Shown here one piece after another: positions 38,631 through 47,630 of a stretch of DNA of 64,000 nt (its first letter is position 1; every line of letters begins with the position of its first letter). The translations under genes and the position numbers were made by a program. The stretch comes from Novosphingobium percolationis (lineage in GTDB: Bacteria > Pseudomonadota > Alphaproteobacteria > Sphingomonadales > Sphingomonadaceae): positions 1-64,000 of the forward strand of contig NZ_JAILYM010000005.1 of the NCBI RefSeq assembly GCF_020179425.1. The letters run 5' to 3'. The notes beneath the pieces were generated by a model that did no database searches, was not told the origin of the DNA, and saw nothing but the letters and a program-made list of their open reading frames with translations.

Positions 38631-39257
38631 ATGCCGCAGGTCGATGCACCAAAGATCGATGCAGTGGTCTGGGACATAGGCCGCGTGCTGGTGCAGTGGG
38701 ATCTGGCCCGCATCTACCGCGACCTGATTCCCGACCCGGCAGAACGCGCTGCCTTCACGGCGCAGGTCGTCAGCGAGGACTGGCACGCGCAGCATGACGC
38801 GGGCGTCTCGTGGGTAGAAATGGTCGCGACGCGCAGCGCCGAATTCCCCCAGCACGCCGCGCTGATCGAACGCTACGCCACGCATTGGCTCGAATCGGTG
38901 CCGGGTCCGGTCGAAGGCACGCATCCGCTGGTCGAACGCCTGACGAAGCGCGGCGTGCCGCAGTTCTGCATCACCAACTTCGGCGTCGATGCCTTCGCAG
39001 CTTTCCGCCCGACCTTCCCGATTCTCGACCACTTTGCCGACATCGTGGTTTCGGGGGTGGAAAAGCTGGTGAAGCCGGACGCCGCGATCTTCCACCTCGC
39101 CGCGCGCCGCTTTGGCCATGCGGCGGAACGCATGGTGTTCATCGACGACAACGCCGCGAACATCGCGACCGCGCAGGTGCTGGGCTGGCAGGTGCACCAC
39201 TTCACCGGCGATGCCGTCGCACTGGAAGCGGACCTGACGGCGCTGGGCGCGCTTTAA
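38631..39257 (+). CDS. HAD-superfamily hydrolase (YihX-like)
   Basis: A 208-residue haloacid dehalogenase-type phosphatase. Motif I is VVWDIGRVLV, with the catalytic Asp and the D-x-G variant seen in YihX-like HADs. Motif II is CITNFG, motif III is the lysine in KLVKPDAAIF, and motif IV is FIDDNAANI. YihX of E. coli acts on alpha-glucose 1-phosphate, but the substrate here is unknown. ATG at 38631 is preferred because the upstream part of the frame covers a terminator. Its stop overlaps the convergent pgeF stop by 3 nt. Confidence 0.88.
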   Translation: MPQVDAPKIDAVVWDIGRVLVQWDLARIYRDLIPDPAERAAFTAQVVSEDWHAQHDAGVSWVEMVATRSAEFPQHAALIERYATHWLESVPGPVEGTHPLVERLTKRGVPQFCITNFGVDAFAAFRPTFPILDHFADIVVSGVEKLVKPDAAIFHLAARRFGHAAERMVFIDDNAANIATAQVLGWQVHHFTGDAVALEADLTALGAL

Positions 39258-40018
39258 CGCAGCCCGATCACCGAAATCTCGCGCCCATAACTCGCCTCGC
39301 CGCGATGCGTCGCGCGCCGGAACGAATAGAAGCGCTCTTCTTGCGCGTAGGTATCCTCGCCCAGCATGGCGACCGTGCCTACGCCCACCGCGCGCAGGCG
39401 GTCGGCGACATAGCCTTCCAGATCGAACCAGGCATGGCCCGGCTTGCCCGCCCGGAAAAAGCGCTCGTTCTGCGCATCCGCTTCCAGAAAGCGGCGCTCG
39501 AAGCCTTCATCGACCTCGTAGCTTTTCTGCGCGATGCACGGGCCGACCACGGCGGCGATGTTCGCCCGTGTCGCGCCCAATGCTTCCATCGCGGCCACGG
39601 TGGCGTCAGTCACGCCGGTAAAGGCGCCCTTCCAGCCCGCGTGCGCCGCGCCGACCACGCCTGCTTGCCGATCGTGGAAGAGCACCGGCGCGCAATCGGC
39701 GGTCAGCACACCCAGCAGCACCCCGGTCCGGTCGGTGACAAGCGCATCGGCATGGGGCCGCGCGTCGTCGGCCCACGGCTCGGTCACCGTCACCACGTCG
39801 GGCGAATGGACCTGATAGCAGCACGTCAGCGTCGCGCCCGGCAGGACGGCTTCAACCACCCGGCGGCGGTTCTCGGCGGTGAGCGCGGGATCGTCCTCGG
39901 AAAAGCTGACGTTCAGCCCGGCCACGACACCCGTGCTCACGCCACCCTGGCGCCCCAGGAAGCCATGCGCCGCCCCGGCCAGAGCGGGATGGGTCAGCGC
40001 TGCGACAGGCTCGCTCAC
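39254..40018 (-). CDS. pgeF: Purine nucleoside phosphorylase/polyphenol oxidase family protein YfiH/PgeF
   Basis: A 254-residue protein of the laccase-domain (DUF152) family. Zinc-binding residues are visible in CYQVHSPDV, LTADCAPVLF and GAAHAGWKG. E. coli YfiH corrects peptidoglycan precursors with a wrong second residue, and other members cleave purine nucleosides; which applies here is not known. GTG at 40018 overlaps the pepN stop by 4 nt, so it is coupled to pepN. The true N-terminus, MSEPVAALTHPALAGAAHGF, matches the family. Confidence 0.92.
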   Translation of the reverse strand: MSEPVAALTHPALAGAAHGFLGRQGGVSTGVVAGLNVSFSEDDPALTAENRRRVVEAVLPGATLTCCYQVHSPDVVTVTEPWADDARPHADALVTDRTGVLLGVLTADCAPVLFHDRQAGVVGAAHAGWKGAFTGVTDATVAAMEALGATRANIAAVVGPCIAQKSYEVDEGFERRFLEADAQNERFFRAGKPGHAWFDLEGYVADRLRAVGVGTVAMLGEDTYAQEERFYSFRRATHRGEASYGREISVIGLR

Positions 40019-42630
40019 CCTTCGAGGCTCCGCGTCACCTGCTCGCGCACGTCGCGCGACAGGCCGGGTGCGGCGGCGATCCGCGCCAGCTCGCCCCGCA
40101 TCAGCGCGGCCCTGCCCGGTTCGACCTTGCGCCAACGCCCCAGCGGCGGAACGAATCGCGCTGCGACATTGCCGTTGATCGGATCGAGCTGGAGAATGAG
40201 ATCCGTAATCATGCGATAGCCCTCGCCGCTCGCCGCATGGAACGCACCCGGATTGGCGGCGAACGCCATGTAGAGCGCCCGCACCCGGTTGGGATTCGTC
40301 AGCGTGAAGGCAGGATGCGCCGCCAGCGCCTTGACGTGATCGAGCGCATGGGGGTGGAGCGAGCCCGCCTGCAGCGAGAACCACTTGTCGATCACCAGCA
40401 TGTTGTCGGCAAACCGCTCGTGGAAATCGGCCAGCGCCGCAGCACGTTCCGGGCCATCGAGCCCGGCCAGCACCATCAGCGCCGCCTGCCCGTCGGTCAT
40501 ATTGTCGGCCGCCGCATACTGCGCGCTTGCGCGGCGCGCCGTCTCCGCCGGGTCGGCGGCGGCCAGATAGACCAGCGCCTGCGTCTTCAGCTTGCGCGCG
40601 CCCCGCGCCTCGGCGGACAGGCTGTAGGGCACGGCGGTGCAGCGATCGTGCAGCGCGCACCACTGGTCCTTCAGCGTCTGCCCCAGCCAGCCCTTCAGCG
40701 CCTCGCGTTCGTCGTGGACCTTGCCCGGATCGACCGCCGGGATCTGTTCGGCCAGATAGGCCTCGCCCGGCAGGATCAGCAGTTCGCCGCGCATCAGGTC
40801 GTCGAGCGCCGAATCGCCAAGGATCGCCGCCACCGCGTCACCGATCGCCGTGCGCCCGGCATCGCGTTCCTCACCCGTCAGGCGGCCTTCCACCGCCGCG
40901 ACGAGATGCTGGACCACCAGCTGCTGCATCGCCTCGTAGCGGGCGAAGGGATCGTCATCGTGCTGCGCAAGGAACACCAGATCCTGCGCCGACACCGCCG
41001 ACTGGATCGAGACGGGGGCCGAAAAGCCCCGGTTGATCGACAACGCCGGAGCGCTTGCGAATCCCTCGAAGGTGAAGCTCTGCTCGGCCTCGGTCAGCAC
41101 CAGCAGGTGTTCGCCCGCGTGCCTGCCGCTCGCGCGGTCGAACAGCGCGGTGCGCAGCGGGATCACCATCGGCTGCTTGTTCGGCTGACCGGGGGTGGCG
41201 GGCACCGTCTGCGTGCATGTCAGCGTCACGGTGTCACCTGCATGGGCCATCACCACATCGACGCGCGGCGTGCCCGCCTGCTCGTACCAGCGGCGGAACT
41301 GCTTGAGATCCAGCCCCGCGCCATCCTCGATCGCGCGCACGAAATCCTCGCAGGTCGCCGCCTCGCCATCGTGGCGCTCGAAGTACAGGTCGGTGCCCTT
41401 GCGGAACCGCTCTGGCCCCGCCAGCACCGTCATCATGCGGATTACCTCGGCGCCCTTGTTATAGACGGTCGCGGTGTAGAAGTTGCTGATTTCCTGATAG
41501 GAATCCGGTCGGATCGGATGTGCCAGCGGCCCCGAATCCTCGGGGAACTGCGCCGCGCGCAGCACGCGCACATCCTCGATCCGCTTGACCGGGGCGCTGC
41601 CGCGATCTGCGCTGAACTGCTGGTCGCGCAGTACGGTGAAGCCTTCCTTCAGGCTCAGCTGGAACCAGTCGCGGCAGGTCACCCGGTTGCCCGACCAGTT
41701 GTGGAAATATTCGTGCGCGACCACGCCCTCGATCGCGTCATAGTCCGCGTCCGTCGCGGTCTCGGGATCGGCGAGGATGTAGCGCGTGTTGAACACGTTC
41801 AGCCCCTTGTTCTCCATCGCACCAGCGTTGAAGTCGGACACGGCGACGATGTTGAACAGGTCGAGATCGTACTCGCGGCCATAGACCTCCTCGTCCCACG
41901 CCATCGAGGCGATCAGGCTGCGCATGGCATGGTCGGTCCGCGTCTCGTCACCCGCGCGCACATAGATGGCGAGGTCCACCTTGCGCCCCGAACGCGTGAC
42001 GAAGCTGTCGCGCGCCGCCACCAGATCGCCCGCGACCAGCGCGAACAGGTACGAAGGCTTGGGCCAGGGATCGTGCCACTCGGCCCAGTGGGTGCCGCCC
42101 TCGCCCGCACCGCTCGCCACGGGATTGCCGTTCGACAGCAGCACGGGGAAGGCCGCCTTGTCGCCGCTCATCCGCACCGAATAGACCGAGAGCACGTCGG
42201 GCCGGTCGGGGAAGAACGCGATGCGGCGGAAACCTTCAGCCTCGCACTGGGTGCAGAGCATCCCGCCACTGGCATAAAGCCCCGAAAGCTGCGTGTTCGC
42301 GGTCGGATTGACCACGGTGTCGATGGTCACGGTGTGTTCGTCGCCCGGCAGGTCGAGCAGCAGGTCGCCGCCATCCATCCGCCAGTCGTTGTGGGGCTGG
42401 CCATCGACCAGCACCGCTTGCGCGACCAGCCCGTCGCCATTGAGCCGCAGCAGCGCCCCACCGTCGCCCGCCGGATTCTTCGCCACTTTGAGCGCGCTGC
42501 GCACGCGCGTCGCATCGAGCGAGAGCGTGAAATCGAGCGCCACTTCCGGCACCAGCCATGCGGGCGGGCGATAATCCGCGCGAAGGACGACTTCGGCGGG
42601 GGCGAGCGGCGTATGCGACAGGTCGTTCAT
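40015..42630 (-). CDS. pepN: Aminopeptidase N
   Basis: An 871-residue M1-family zinc aminopeptidase, the full bacterial PepN length. The substrate-binding motif is GAMEN, the zinc site is HEYFHNWSGNR with the downstream glutamate in LKEG, and a C-terminal DUF3458-type helical domain follows. It removes N-terminal residues from peptides in the cytoplasm. ATG at 42630 (MNDLSHTPLAPAEVV) is chosen over 42666 because of family similarity. It is divergent from an NAD(P)-binding gene, with 44 bp between them. Confidence 0.96.
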   Translation of the reverse strand: MNDLSHTPLAPAEVVLRADYRPPAWLVPEVALDFTLSLDATRVRSALKVAKNPAGDGGALLRLNGDGLVAQAVLVDGQPHNDWRMDGGDLLLDLPGDEHTVTIDTVVNPTANTQLSGLYASGGMLCTQCEAEGFRRIAFFPDRPDVLSVYSVRMSGDKAAFPVLLSNGNPVASGAGEGGTHWAEWHDPWPKPSYLFALVAGDLVAARDSFVTRSGRKVDLAIYVRAGDETRTDHAMRSLIASMAWDEEVYGREYDLDLFNIVAVSDFNAGAMENKGLNVFNTRYILADPETATDADYDAIEGVVAHEYFHNWSGNRVTCRDWFQLSLKEGFTVLRDQQFSADRGSAPVKRIEDVRVLRAAQFPEDSGPLAHPIRPDSYQEISNFYTATVYNKGAEVIRMMTVLAGPERFRKGTDLYFERHDGEAATCEDFVRAIEDGAGLDLKQFRRWYEQAGTPRVDVVMAHAGDTVTLTCTQTVPATPGQPNKQPMVIPLRTALFDRASGRHAGEHLLVLTEAEQSFTFEGFASAPALSINRGFSAPVSIQSAVSAQDLVFLAQHDDDPFARYEAMQQLVVQHLVAAVEGRLTGEERDAGRTAIGDAVAAILGDSALDDLMRGELLILPGEAYLAEQIPAVDPGKVHDEREALKGWLGQTLKDQWCALHDRCTAVPYSLSAEARGARKLKTQALVYLAAADPAETARRASAQYAAADNMTDGQAALMVLAGLDGPERAAALADFHERFADNMLVIDKWFSLQAGSLHPHALDHVKALAAHPAFTLTNPNRVRALYMAFAANPGAFHAASGEGYRMITDLILQLDPINGNVAARFVPPLGRWRKVEPGRAALMRGELARIAAAPGLSRDVREQVTRSLEG

Positions 42631-42674
42631 GACGGCCAAGGTAGGGAGCCGTTGTGGCAGGGGCAATTCGGGTT

Positions 42675-43535
42675 ATGGTGAAAACGATGCGAAACCTGCT
42701 GATTTTCGGGATGGGCTACACCGCGCAAGCCCTCGCGACCCGCCTGCGCGCTCAAGGCTGGACTGTGCGCGGCACCGGCAGCGCGGGCGATATCGCCTTC
42801 GACGACCGCGCCGGCGTGGAAACCGCGCTGACCGAAGCCTCGCATGTCCTCTCCTCCGTGCCCCCGGCGCGCACCGGCGGCGATCCGGTGCTGGACACCT
42901 ATGGCGAGGCGCTACGCCAATGGCCCGGCGCGTGGATCGGCTACCTGTCTTCCACCGGCGTCTATGGCGACGCGGGCGGCGCGTGGGTGGACGAGGCCAC
43001 GCCCGTCGGCGGTGGGCGTCGTACCGCGCGGGTGGAGGCGGACCTTGGCTGGCAGGCGCTGGGCGCGCGAACCCGCGTGTTCCGCCTGCCCGGCATCTAC
43101 GGCCCCGGCCGCAGCGCGTTGGAGCGCGTGCGCGATGGCCTCGCCCACCGCATCGCCTTGCCCGGTCAGGTGTTCAGCCGCGTGCATGTCGAAGACATTG
43201 CCTCGGGCGTGATCGCAGCGATCGCAGGACCGCCTGGCGTCTACAACCTCGCCGACGACCTGCCCTCCAGCCAGAACGCGGTGATCGAGGAAGCAGCGCG
43301 GCTGCTCGGCGTTGCACAGCCGCCCATGCAAACGCTGGAGGAGGCGCAGCTATCGCCGATGGCCCGCGCCTTCTATGCCGAGAACCGCCGCGTTGCGAAC
43401 GGCAGGGCGAAGCGGCTGCTCGGCTGGACTCCAGCCTATCCCACCTACCGCGAGGGCCTGCGCGCCCTCAACGCCACGACCAGCCCCGCGCCCACCAGTG
43501 CGGACCCCGCTGCCGCCAGAACGGACCATTCGTAG
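42675..43535 (+). CDS. NAD(P)-binding epimerase/dehydratase-like protein (YeeZ type)
   Basis: A 286-residue extended SDR-like protein. The Rossmann start is LLIFGMGYTAQALATRL, with G-M-G-Y in place of the usual GGxGxxG. Later motifs are YLSSTGVYGD, RLPGIYGPGRSALE and FSRVHVEDIA. The usual YxxxK catalytic pair is absent, as in YeeZ/SDR_a8-type atypical SDRs, so enzyme activity is uncertain. Starts at 42675 and 42687 are both plausible. The last 91 bp overlap the convergent DMT gene, so its C-terminal tail (NATTSPAPTSADPAAARTDHS) is unlikely to be a conserved domain. Confidence 0.83.
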   Translation: MVKTMRNLLIFGMGYTAQALATRLRAQGWTVRGTGSAGDIAFDDRAGVETALTEASHVLSSVPPARTGGDPVLDTYGEALRQWPGAWIGYLSSTGVYGDAGGAWVDEATPVGGGRRTARVEADLGWQALGARTRVFRLPGIYGPGRSALERVRDGLAHRIALPGQVFSRVHVEDIASGVIAAIAGPPGVYNLADDLPSSQNAVIEEAARLLGVAQPPMQTLEEAQLSPMARAFYAENRRVANGRAKRLLGWTPAYPTYREGLRALNATTSPAPTSADPAAARTDHS

Positions 43536-44356
43536 CCTTCGAACAGCGTCGACAGCAGCATCGCCACCACCGGGATAATCACGCTCGAATAGGCCGCACG
43601 CCCCGGCCCCAGATCGCGCAGCAGGCGCGCATAGATCGGAAAGGTCAGCACCGACCCCGCCAGCGCGAGATAGGTGATGCCGCCGAAGTAGCCCGCGCGC
43701 GGCTCGAACTGCGGCGCGCCATAGAGCGCCAGCGCGACACCAACGTCGGCAGTCACGCCCCACAGCATCGCCCACGCCAGCAGCGCGACCGGCGAATGGC
43801 GATGCGCCTCGGGCCCTGCCTGCAACACGTTGGCGCCCGACGCGCTCATCAGCGCGATCATCGTGAACGCCACGCCCAGCGGCACCTGCCCGCCCGGCGG
43901 CGCCAAACGATATTCGTGCAGCAGCAGCAGCGCGATCCCGCCCAGCGCGATCACCGATCCGATCAGGAACCCGCGCGTGATGCGCTGGCCCAGAAAGCCC
44001 CGCGCCAGCAGCACATTGGGCACCATCAGCAGCGCGAACAGCACCGCGACGATGCCCGAGGTCAGGTAACGTTCGGCGCGATAGACGAACTGGAAGTTCA
44101 GGCAGAACTGCAACAGCCCGACCAGCAACGCGAGCCGCTGGCCGGCGCGCCCCAGCCGCAGCGAATCGCCGCGCACCAGCGCCAGCACGAACATCCCTGC
44201 CGCCGCCAGCACGAAGCGCCAGACCACCGACCAGCTCGGCGGCACCGATCCCACCTGATCCTTGATCACCAGCCAGGTCGAACCCCAGACCAGCGTGATC
44301 AGCGCGAACCCACCGATCGCACGTGGCGTCCAGCCGTGCTCGCCCGGCGCGGTCAT
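43445..44356 (-). CDS. EamA/DMT-family transporter
   Basis: A 303-residue membrane protein with ten hydrophobic segments and two EamA domains. The N-terminal signature is FALITLVWGSTWLVIKDQVG, common in RhaT/EamA exporters. Family members move metabolites such as amino acids out of the cell; the substrate is not predictable. ATG at 44356 lies 10 nt after the stop of the threonine aldolase gene, so they form an operon. Amino-acid export is a reasonable guess from this context only. The 3' end overlaps the convergent NAD(P)-binding gene by 91 bp. Confidence 0.9.
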   Translation of the reverse strand: MTAPGEHGWTPRAIGGFALITLVWGSTWLVIKDQVGSVPPSWSVVWRFVLAAAGMFVLALVRGDSLRLGRAGQRLALLVGLLQFCLNFQFVYRAERYLTSGIVAVLFALLMVPNVLLARGFLGQRITRGFLIGSVIALGGIALLLLHEYRLAPPGGQVPLGVAFTMIALMSASGANVLQAGPEAHRHSPVALLAWAMLWGVTADVGVALALYGAPQFEPRAGYFGGITYLALAGSVLTFPIYARLLRDLGPGRAAYSSVIIPVVAMLLSTLFEGYEWSVLAAAGSALVGAGLVVALRARRPSR

Positions 44357-44366
44357 GGCGTCGCGC

Positions 44367-45383
44367 TCACAGCCCGGCGATCGCACGAGCCAGCGCGGCG
44401 ACATGGCCCGCATCGCTGTTCCACGCCGTTACCAGCCGCGCCGCGCCCGGCGCTCCGGCCGGCGCGGGCCAGTCGTAGAAATCGAACCCGAGCTTGTGCA
44501 GCGCCGCCTGTTCGGCATCCGACAATACCACGAACACCTCGTTCGCCTCGACCGGATGGATCAGGCGTTCGCCACAGGCGGCAGCGATTTCCTGCGCGGC
44601 GGCATTGGCGGCGCGGGCGTTCTCCAGCCACAGGTCGCCCTCCAGCATCGCCAGCACTTGCGCGGCCAGATAGCGGCCCTTCGATTGCAGATGGCCTGCG
44701 CGCTTGCGGCGATAGCGCACGACGTCGGAAAGGCCCGGCTCGAAGAACACCAGCGCCTCGGCGTTCATGCCACCGTTCTTGACGAAGCCGAACGACAGCG
44801 CGGACACCCCCGCCTCGCAGGTCACCTCCGCCGCCCGGCAGCCAAGGTGCGCCACCGCATTGGCAAAGCGCGCGCCATCCATGTGCAGGCCCAGCCCGCG
44901 CTCCGCCGCAAGGCTGCCCAGCGCCGCAACTTCGCGCGGGGCATAGGCGCGGCCATATTCGCTCGCCTGCGTGATCGAGATGGCGTGCGGCTGCACCTGA
45001 TGCACGTCGTCGCGAATCGGGTCGATCACCGCGCGCACTGCATCCACCGACAGCTTGGCGCCCTCGCCATCGGCCAGCATCAGCTTGGCGCCATGCGTGA
45101 AGAAGCCGGGCGCGCCGCCCTCGTCGACCTCGATATGCGCCTCGCGATGGCAGACCACGCCGCTATGCGGAGGCACCATCGCCGCCAGCGCCAGGCAATT
45201 GGCCGCCGTGCCCGTCGCCACCCACAGCGCGGTGCATTCGGTGCCGAACAGATCGGAAAAGGCATCGTCCAGCCGCCCGCTCAGTGCATCGCCATCATAG
45301 GCGGCATCTGCGCTGTCGGCTGCGTGCAACGCCTCCCACACACGGGGATGGACAGTGGCCGCATTGTCGGAAAAGAATTTCAT
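44367..45383 (-). CDS. Low-specificity L-threonine aldolase-type lyase
   Basis: A 338-residue PLP enzyme of the beta-eliminating lyase superfamily. The N-terminus MKFFSDNAATVHPRVWEAL matches bacterial low-specificity threonine aldolases. PLP contacts are seen in GTAANCLAL and HMDGARFANA, and the probable Schiff-base lysine is in SFGFVKNGG. It cleaves threonine or similar beta-hydroxy amino acids to glycine plus an aldehyde. ATG at 45383 is preferred to 45419. It is the first gene of a two-gene operon with an EamA transporter. Confidence 0.92.
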   Translation of the reverse strand: MKFFSDNAATVHPRVWEALHAADSADAAYDGDALSGRLDDAFSDLFGTECTALWVATGTAANCLALAAMVPPHSGVVCHREAHIEVDEGGAPGFFTHGAKLMLADGEGAKLSVDAVRAVIDPIRDDVHQVQPHAISITQASEYGRAYAPREVAALGSLAAERGLGLHMDGARFANAVAHLGCRAAEVTCEAGVSALSFGFVKNGGMNAEALVFFEPGLSDVVRYRRKRAGHLQSKGRYLAAQVLAMLEGDLWLENARAANAAAQEIAAACGERLIHPVEANEVFVVLSDAEQAALHKLGFDFYDWPAPAGAPGAARLVTAWNSDAGHVAALARAIAGL

Positions 45384-45445
45384 GTGAAACTGCCTTAGGC
45401 TCGCCGCGTTGGCGGTCAAGGACAGCAGGCAACAAGGACAGCATC

Positions 45446-45748
45446 ATGGCGCAGGACACCACCGACGTGACGATCACCCATCTCGATCAGGGCGCGCGCG
45501 GCGAATACCACGCCCGTGTCGAAGGGGCCGAAGCGATCGGCCGCCTGACCTACGAGCGCCGGGGGGACGTGCTGGTGGCGGACCACACGCTGGTGCCCGA
45601 GGAAATCGGCGGTCGCGGCGTCGCGGGCAAGCTGGTCGAGGCGCTGATCGAAGACGCGCGCAAGTTCGGCTGGAAGATCGAGCCGCAATGCAGCTACGTC
45701 GCCGTCGCGTTCAAACGCCACCCGGAATGGGCGGATCTGCGCGCGTGA
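45446..45748 (+). CDS. GNAT-type N-acetyltransferase (YjdJ/COG2388 family)
   Basis: A 100-residue minimal acetyltransferase. The acetyl-CoA-binding region reads LVPEEIGGRGVAGKLVEALIEDARKFGW, and the ending CSYVAVAFKRHPEW is typical of the family. Substrate is unknown. AAGGA stands 8 nt before ATG 45446. The gene lies between the threonine aldolase operon (divergent) and the left repeat of the relic island, so it is probably the last chromosomal gene before the insertion. Confidence 0.9.
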   Translation: MAQDTTDVTITHLDQGARGEYHARVEGAEAIGRLTYERRGDVLVADHTLVPEEIGGRGVAGKLVEALIEDARKFGWKIEPQCSYVAVAFKRHPEWADLRA

Positions 45749-45761
45749 ATATCCGAAGGGC

Positions 45762-45794
45762 GGGAAATGGTGCTGCTGGGGAGGATTGAACTCC
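45762..45794. repeat. attL-like direct repeat (tRNA-Thr 3' fragment)
   Basis: Thirty-three bases identical to 47501-47533. It contains the CCA end, acceptor strand and T-loop part of tRNA-Thr on the minus strand, plus 6 flanking bases. Identity stops after ...GAACTCC. Confidence 0.88.
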
Positions 45795-45916
45795 GGCTCC
45801 ACGCCCAAATAATCTTGAAAACAATAGGATTTTTTCAGCCTCTGTTCCGCTGGTAATAGCCGGATGTAACAGTTCGTGCAAGGCTGACACGCGGGTAGTT
45901 GTCGTGATTTGACGGT

Positions 45917-46114
45917 CTAGTTTCCCCACACGCTCTTTGCGACGGCCCCTAAGGCGGACCCTCCGCCGAAAAAAGCTAATGCGCTCGACGCTCCTGCCGA
46001 AACCAGTAGAAAAACTGCCCTTGACCGGATGCACGCCAAGGCGAAGGCCAGCTTGGGACTGCCCGCTTGGATGAATGCCTTAATCTGTGCTGTTTCCGCG
46101 GAATACCTATCCAT
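45917..46114 (-). CDS. Small membrane protein in the relic island (65 aa)
   Basis: A 65-residue protein, MDRYSAETAQIKAFIQAGSP..., with a polar N-terminal half and a hydrophobic, glycine/alanine-rich segment (AVFLLVSAGASSALAFFGGG). ATG at 46114 has ACGGAG 7 nt upstream. The length, charge pattern and position inside a tRNA-flanked element suggest a phage or island accessory gene of unknown function. I do not recognise a family. Confidence 0.55.
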   Translation of the reverse strand: MDRYSAETAQIKAFIQAGSPKLAFALACIRSRAVFLLVSAGASSALAFFGGGSALGAVAKSVWGN

Positions 46115-46156
46115 GCGGTCTCCGTAAGGGATAGTCCCCAAAGTGGGTGTCGGATT

Positions 46157-46399
46157 TCATTGAGCAGCCCCTGCGACACCAGAACGCCGCATGGGCCTGT
46201 CGAATCTCCCGCTTCCGGCGTCAGAAAGAAGCTGGTCGTATGCCCGCATCTGCTGCTCCAGCAGCGTCTGTCGGCGCTTCCAAGCGAGCCGCCTACCCGG
46301 CGTATCAGCTTCGACACGCAGCCGGGCAACATTGCGGAAGGCGGGAGCTTGCTGGTGAAGGGGGAGGGGCACGAAGAAATCGGCGTCCGAGTTCTCCAT
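46157..46399 (-). CDS. Hypothetical island protein (80 aa)
   Basis: An 80-residue hydrophilic protein, MENSDADFFVPLPLHQ..., with a helical, charged centre (RLAWKRRQTLLEQQMRAYDQ). It follows the truncated integrase in the same direction; its frame is open upstream to near the integrase stop, so GTG at 46402 or ATG at 46399 may serve. No family is recognised. It ends before a small membrane protein gene. It could be an intact cargo gene or a remnant joined by the deletion that removed the integrase catalytic domain. Confidence 0.5.
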   Translation of the reverse strand: MENSDADFFVPLPLHQQAPAFRNVARLRVEADTPGRRLAWKRRQTLLEQQMRAYDQLLSDAGSGRFDRPMRRSGVAGAAQ

Positions 46400-46439
46400 C
46401 ACGTACGGTCGATCTTCACTGATCAGAGCGCGTGACGCA

Positions 46440-47422
46440 TCAAATGCTAAGCGCGTAGGCGCATATCCAAGGAACCCAGCGGCGGGCTAGAGCGACGTGT
46501 TCACCGATATTGCTGCCCTGAGGTTCAAGGGCGGCGGACAAGATCGCCTTAGCCTCATCATCGGATATGTCATCGCGCTTGGTCTTGACCCGCTTGGGAC
46601 CACGAACCTCCATAGCGGCGGCGACGTTCTGCGCTACCCGGCCATCGTCAAAAGCAATCTTGAACACACGGGCGACCGCTGCCCGGTACGTACCCCGGAC
46701 GGTGCGAGTTGAAAGGCCCGATGCAACGAGCGCCTTGAGCCAGCCGGAGAAATCCGCGCGGGTTACTGCTGCTGCGTCGTCGTGATCCAAGTGCTTCACG
46801 AAAGCCACAACCGCTGCGCGCCACTTCGCCACCGTATGAGGCACAGCAGCGCCGCTGGCTGCGTAGTCATCAAACAAGGCCGTGATGCTGACGGTCGGAG
46901 CGTTGGGGATGCGTGGGCGCTGCGGCGACCGAATGCCTAGCTTTTCATTCCCCGCTTCCATGACCGCTATGGCCTGCTCCAGTTCCTCAATCTTAGCTTC
47001 TCGCTGCTTGATGAGGTCAACCGCTGCGGCTTGCTCTGGCGGTAGCATCGCTGTGCTGGTCATCTTTCGCTGGTTCCACAGGATGCGTAGTTCGGCCCGC
47101 TTCTCTTTCCTTGCCGCGCTCTCCGCCGCCATTCGGGCGACTGCCTCCGCTTCCTCCTGCGCCTGTTGCTCAACCAACGGAGTCACGGGAGACGCGACTA
47201 GGGCACCGGCAAGCGCCACCCTTGCATCATCAATCTGTTTGTTCGTGTCGATCACGTGAGCGGGGAGCCGTCGCTTGGCCTCCTCCCGATCCTTCGTGCG
47301 AAGGCTGAACTTCCATTCCGTGCGTGGATTGCCCGTGGCAGTCTTGAAGTCCCCCGCAAATCGTCGGGTACAGTGCGCCGGAAGTAGTAGGTCGATTCGA
47401 CCTTATCGAGATGGGTACACAT
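46440..47422 (-). pseudogene. Integrase (tyrosine recombinase) pseudogene: frameshifted and C-terminally truncated
   Basis: From ATG 47422 the frame reads MCTHLDKVESTYYFRRTVPDDLRG, the N-terminal domain of phage-type integrases in alphaproteobacteria. A one-base shift in a run of five G (CCCCC on the plus strand, 47351-47355) breaks it; the other frame continues GDFKTATGNPRTEWKFSLRTKDREEAKRRLPAHV into a 271-residue open frame. That frame holds a coiled coil and a SAM-like core-binding domain (VSITALFDDYAASG, LKALVASGLSTRTV). It stops after WVPWICAYALSI, just where the first catalytic arginine would be expected, so all R-H-R-Y residues are missing. The gene starts 85 bp from tRNA-Thr and reads away from it. 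Confidence 0.85.
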
Positions 47423-47434
47423 GGGTGCGGCTCC

Positions 47435-47448
47435 GTTACAGATGTAAC
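47435..47448. promoter_or_regulatory. Palindrome upstream of the integrase remnant
   Basis: GTTACAGATGTAAC is a perfect 6-2-6 inverted repeat 13 bp before the integrase start. The 10-mer GATGTAACAG, overlapping it at 47441-47450, recurs in the same orientation at 45863-45872 near the left repeat. It may be a repressor operator or recombinase arm site of the former element. Confidence 0.35.
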
Positions 47449-47506
47449 AGGCGACCGTCAAAACCCGCTGATTTCCAAGGTTTTCCTGATTTTTCAGGAA
47501 GGGAAA

Positions 47507-47581
<75 letters not shown>

Positions 47582-47630
47582 ACACCATTTCCGTCTGACC
47601 GGCCGTCCGAACCGCGTCGGTGGCAGGCAG

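Noticed and set aside
40237..42681. Open frame of 814 codons opposite pepN
   Set aside because: The real protein is PepN on the minus strand, with the GAMEN and HExxH motifs. The opposite frame is Arg/His-rich noise.
45762..45794. Second tRNA-Thr at the left repeat
   Set aside because: Only the 3' portion of a tRNA is present; no D or anticodon arm follows.
45976..46332. 118-codon frame in the relic island
   Set aside because: It overlaps two better frames with ribosome-binding sites and has cysteine- and tryptophan-rich random composition.
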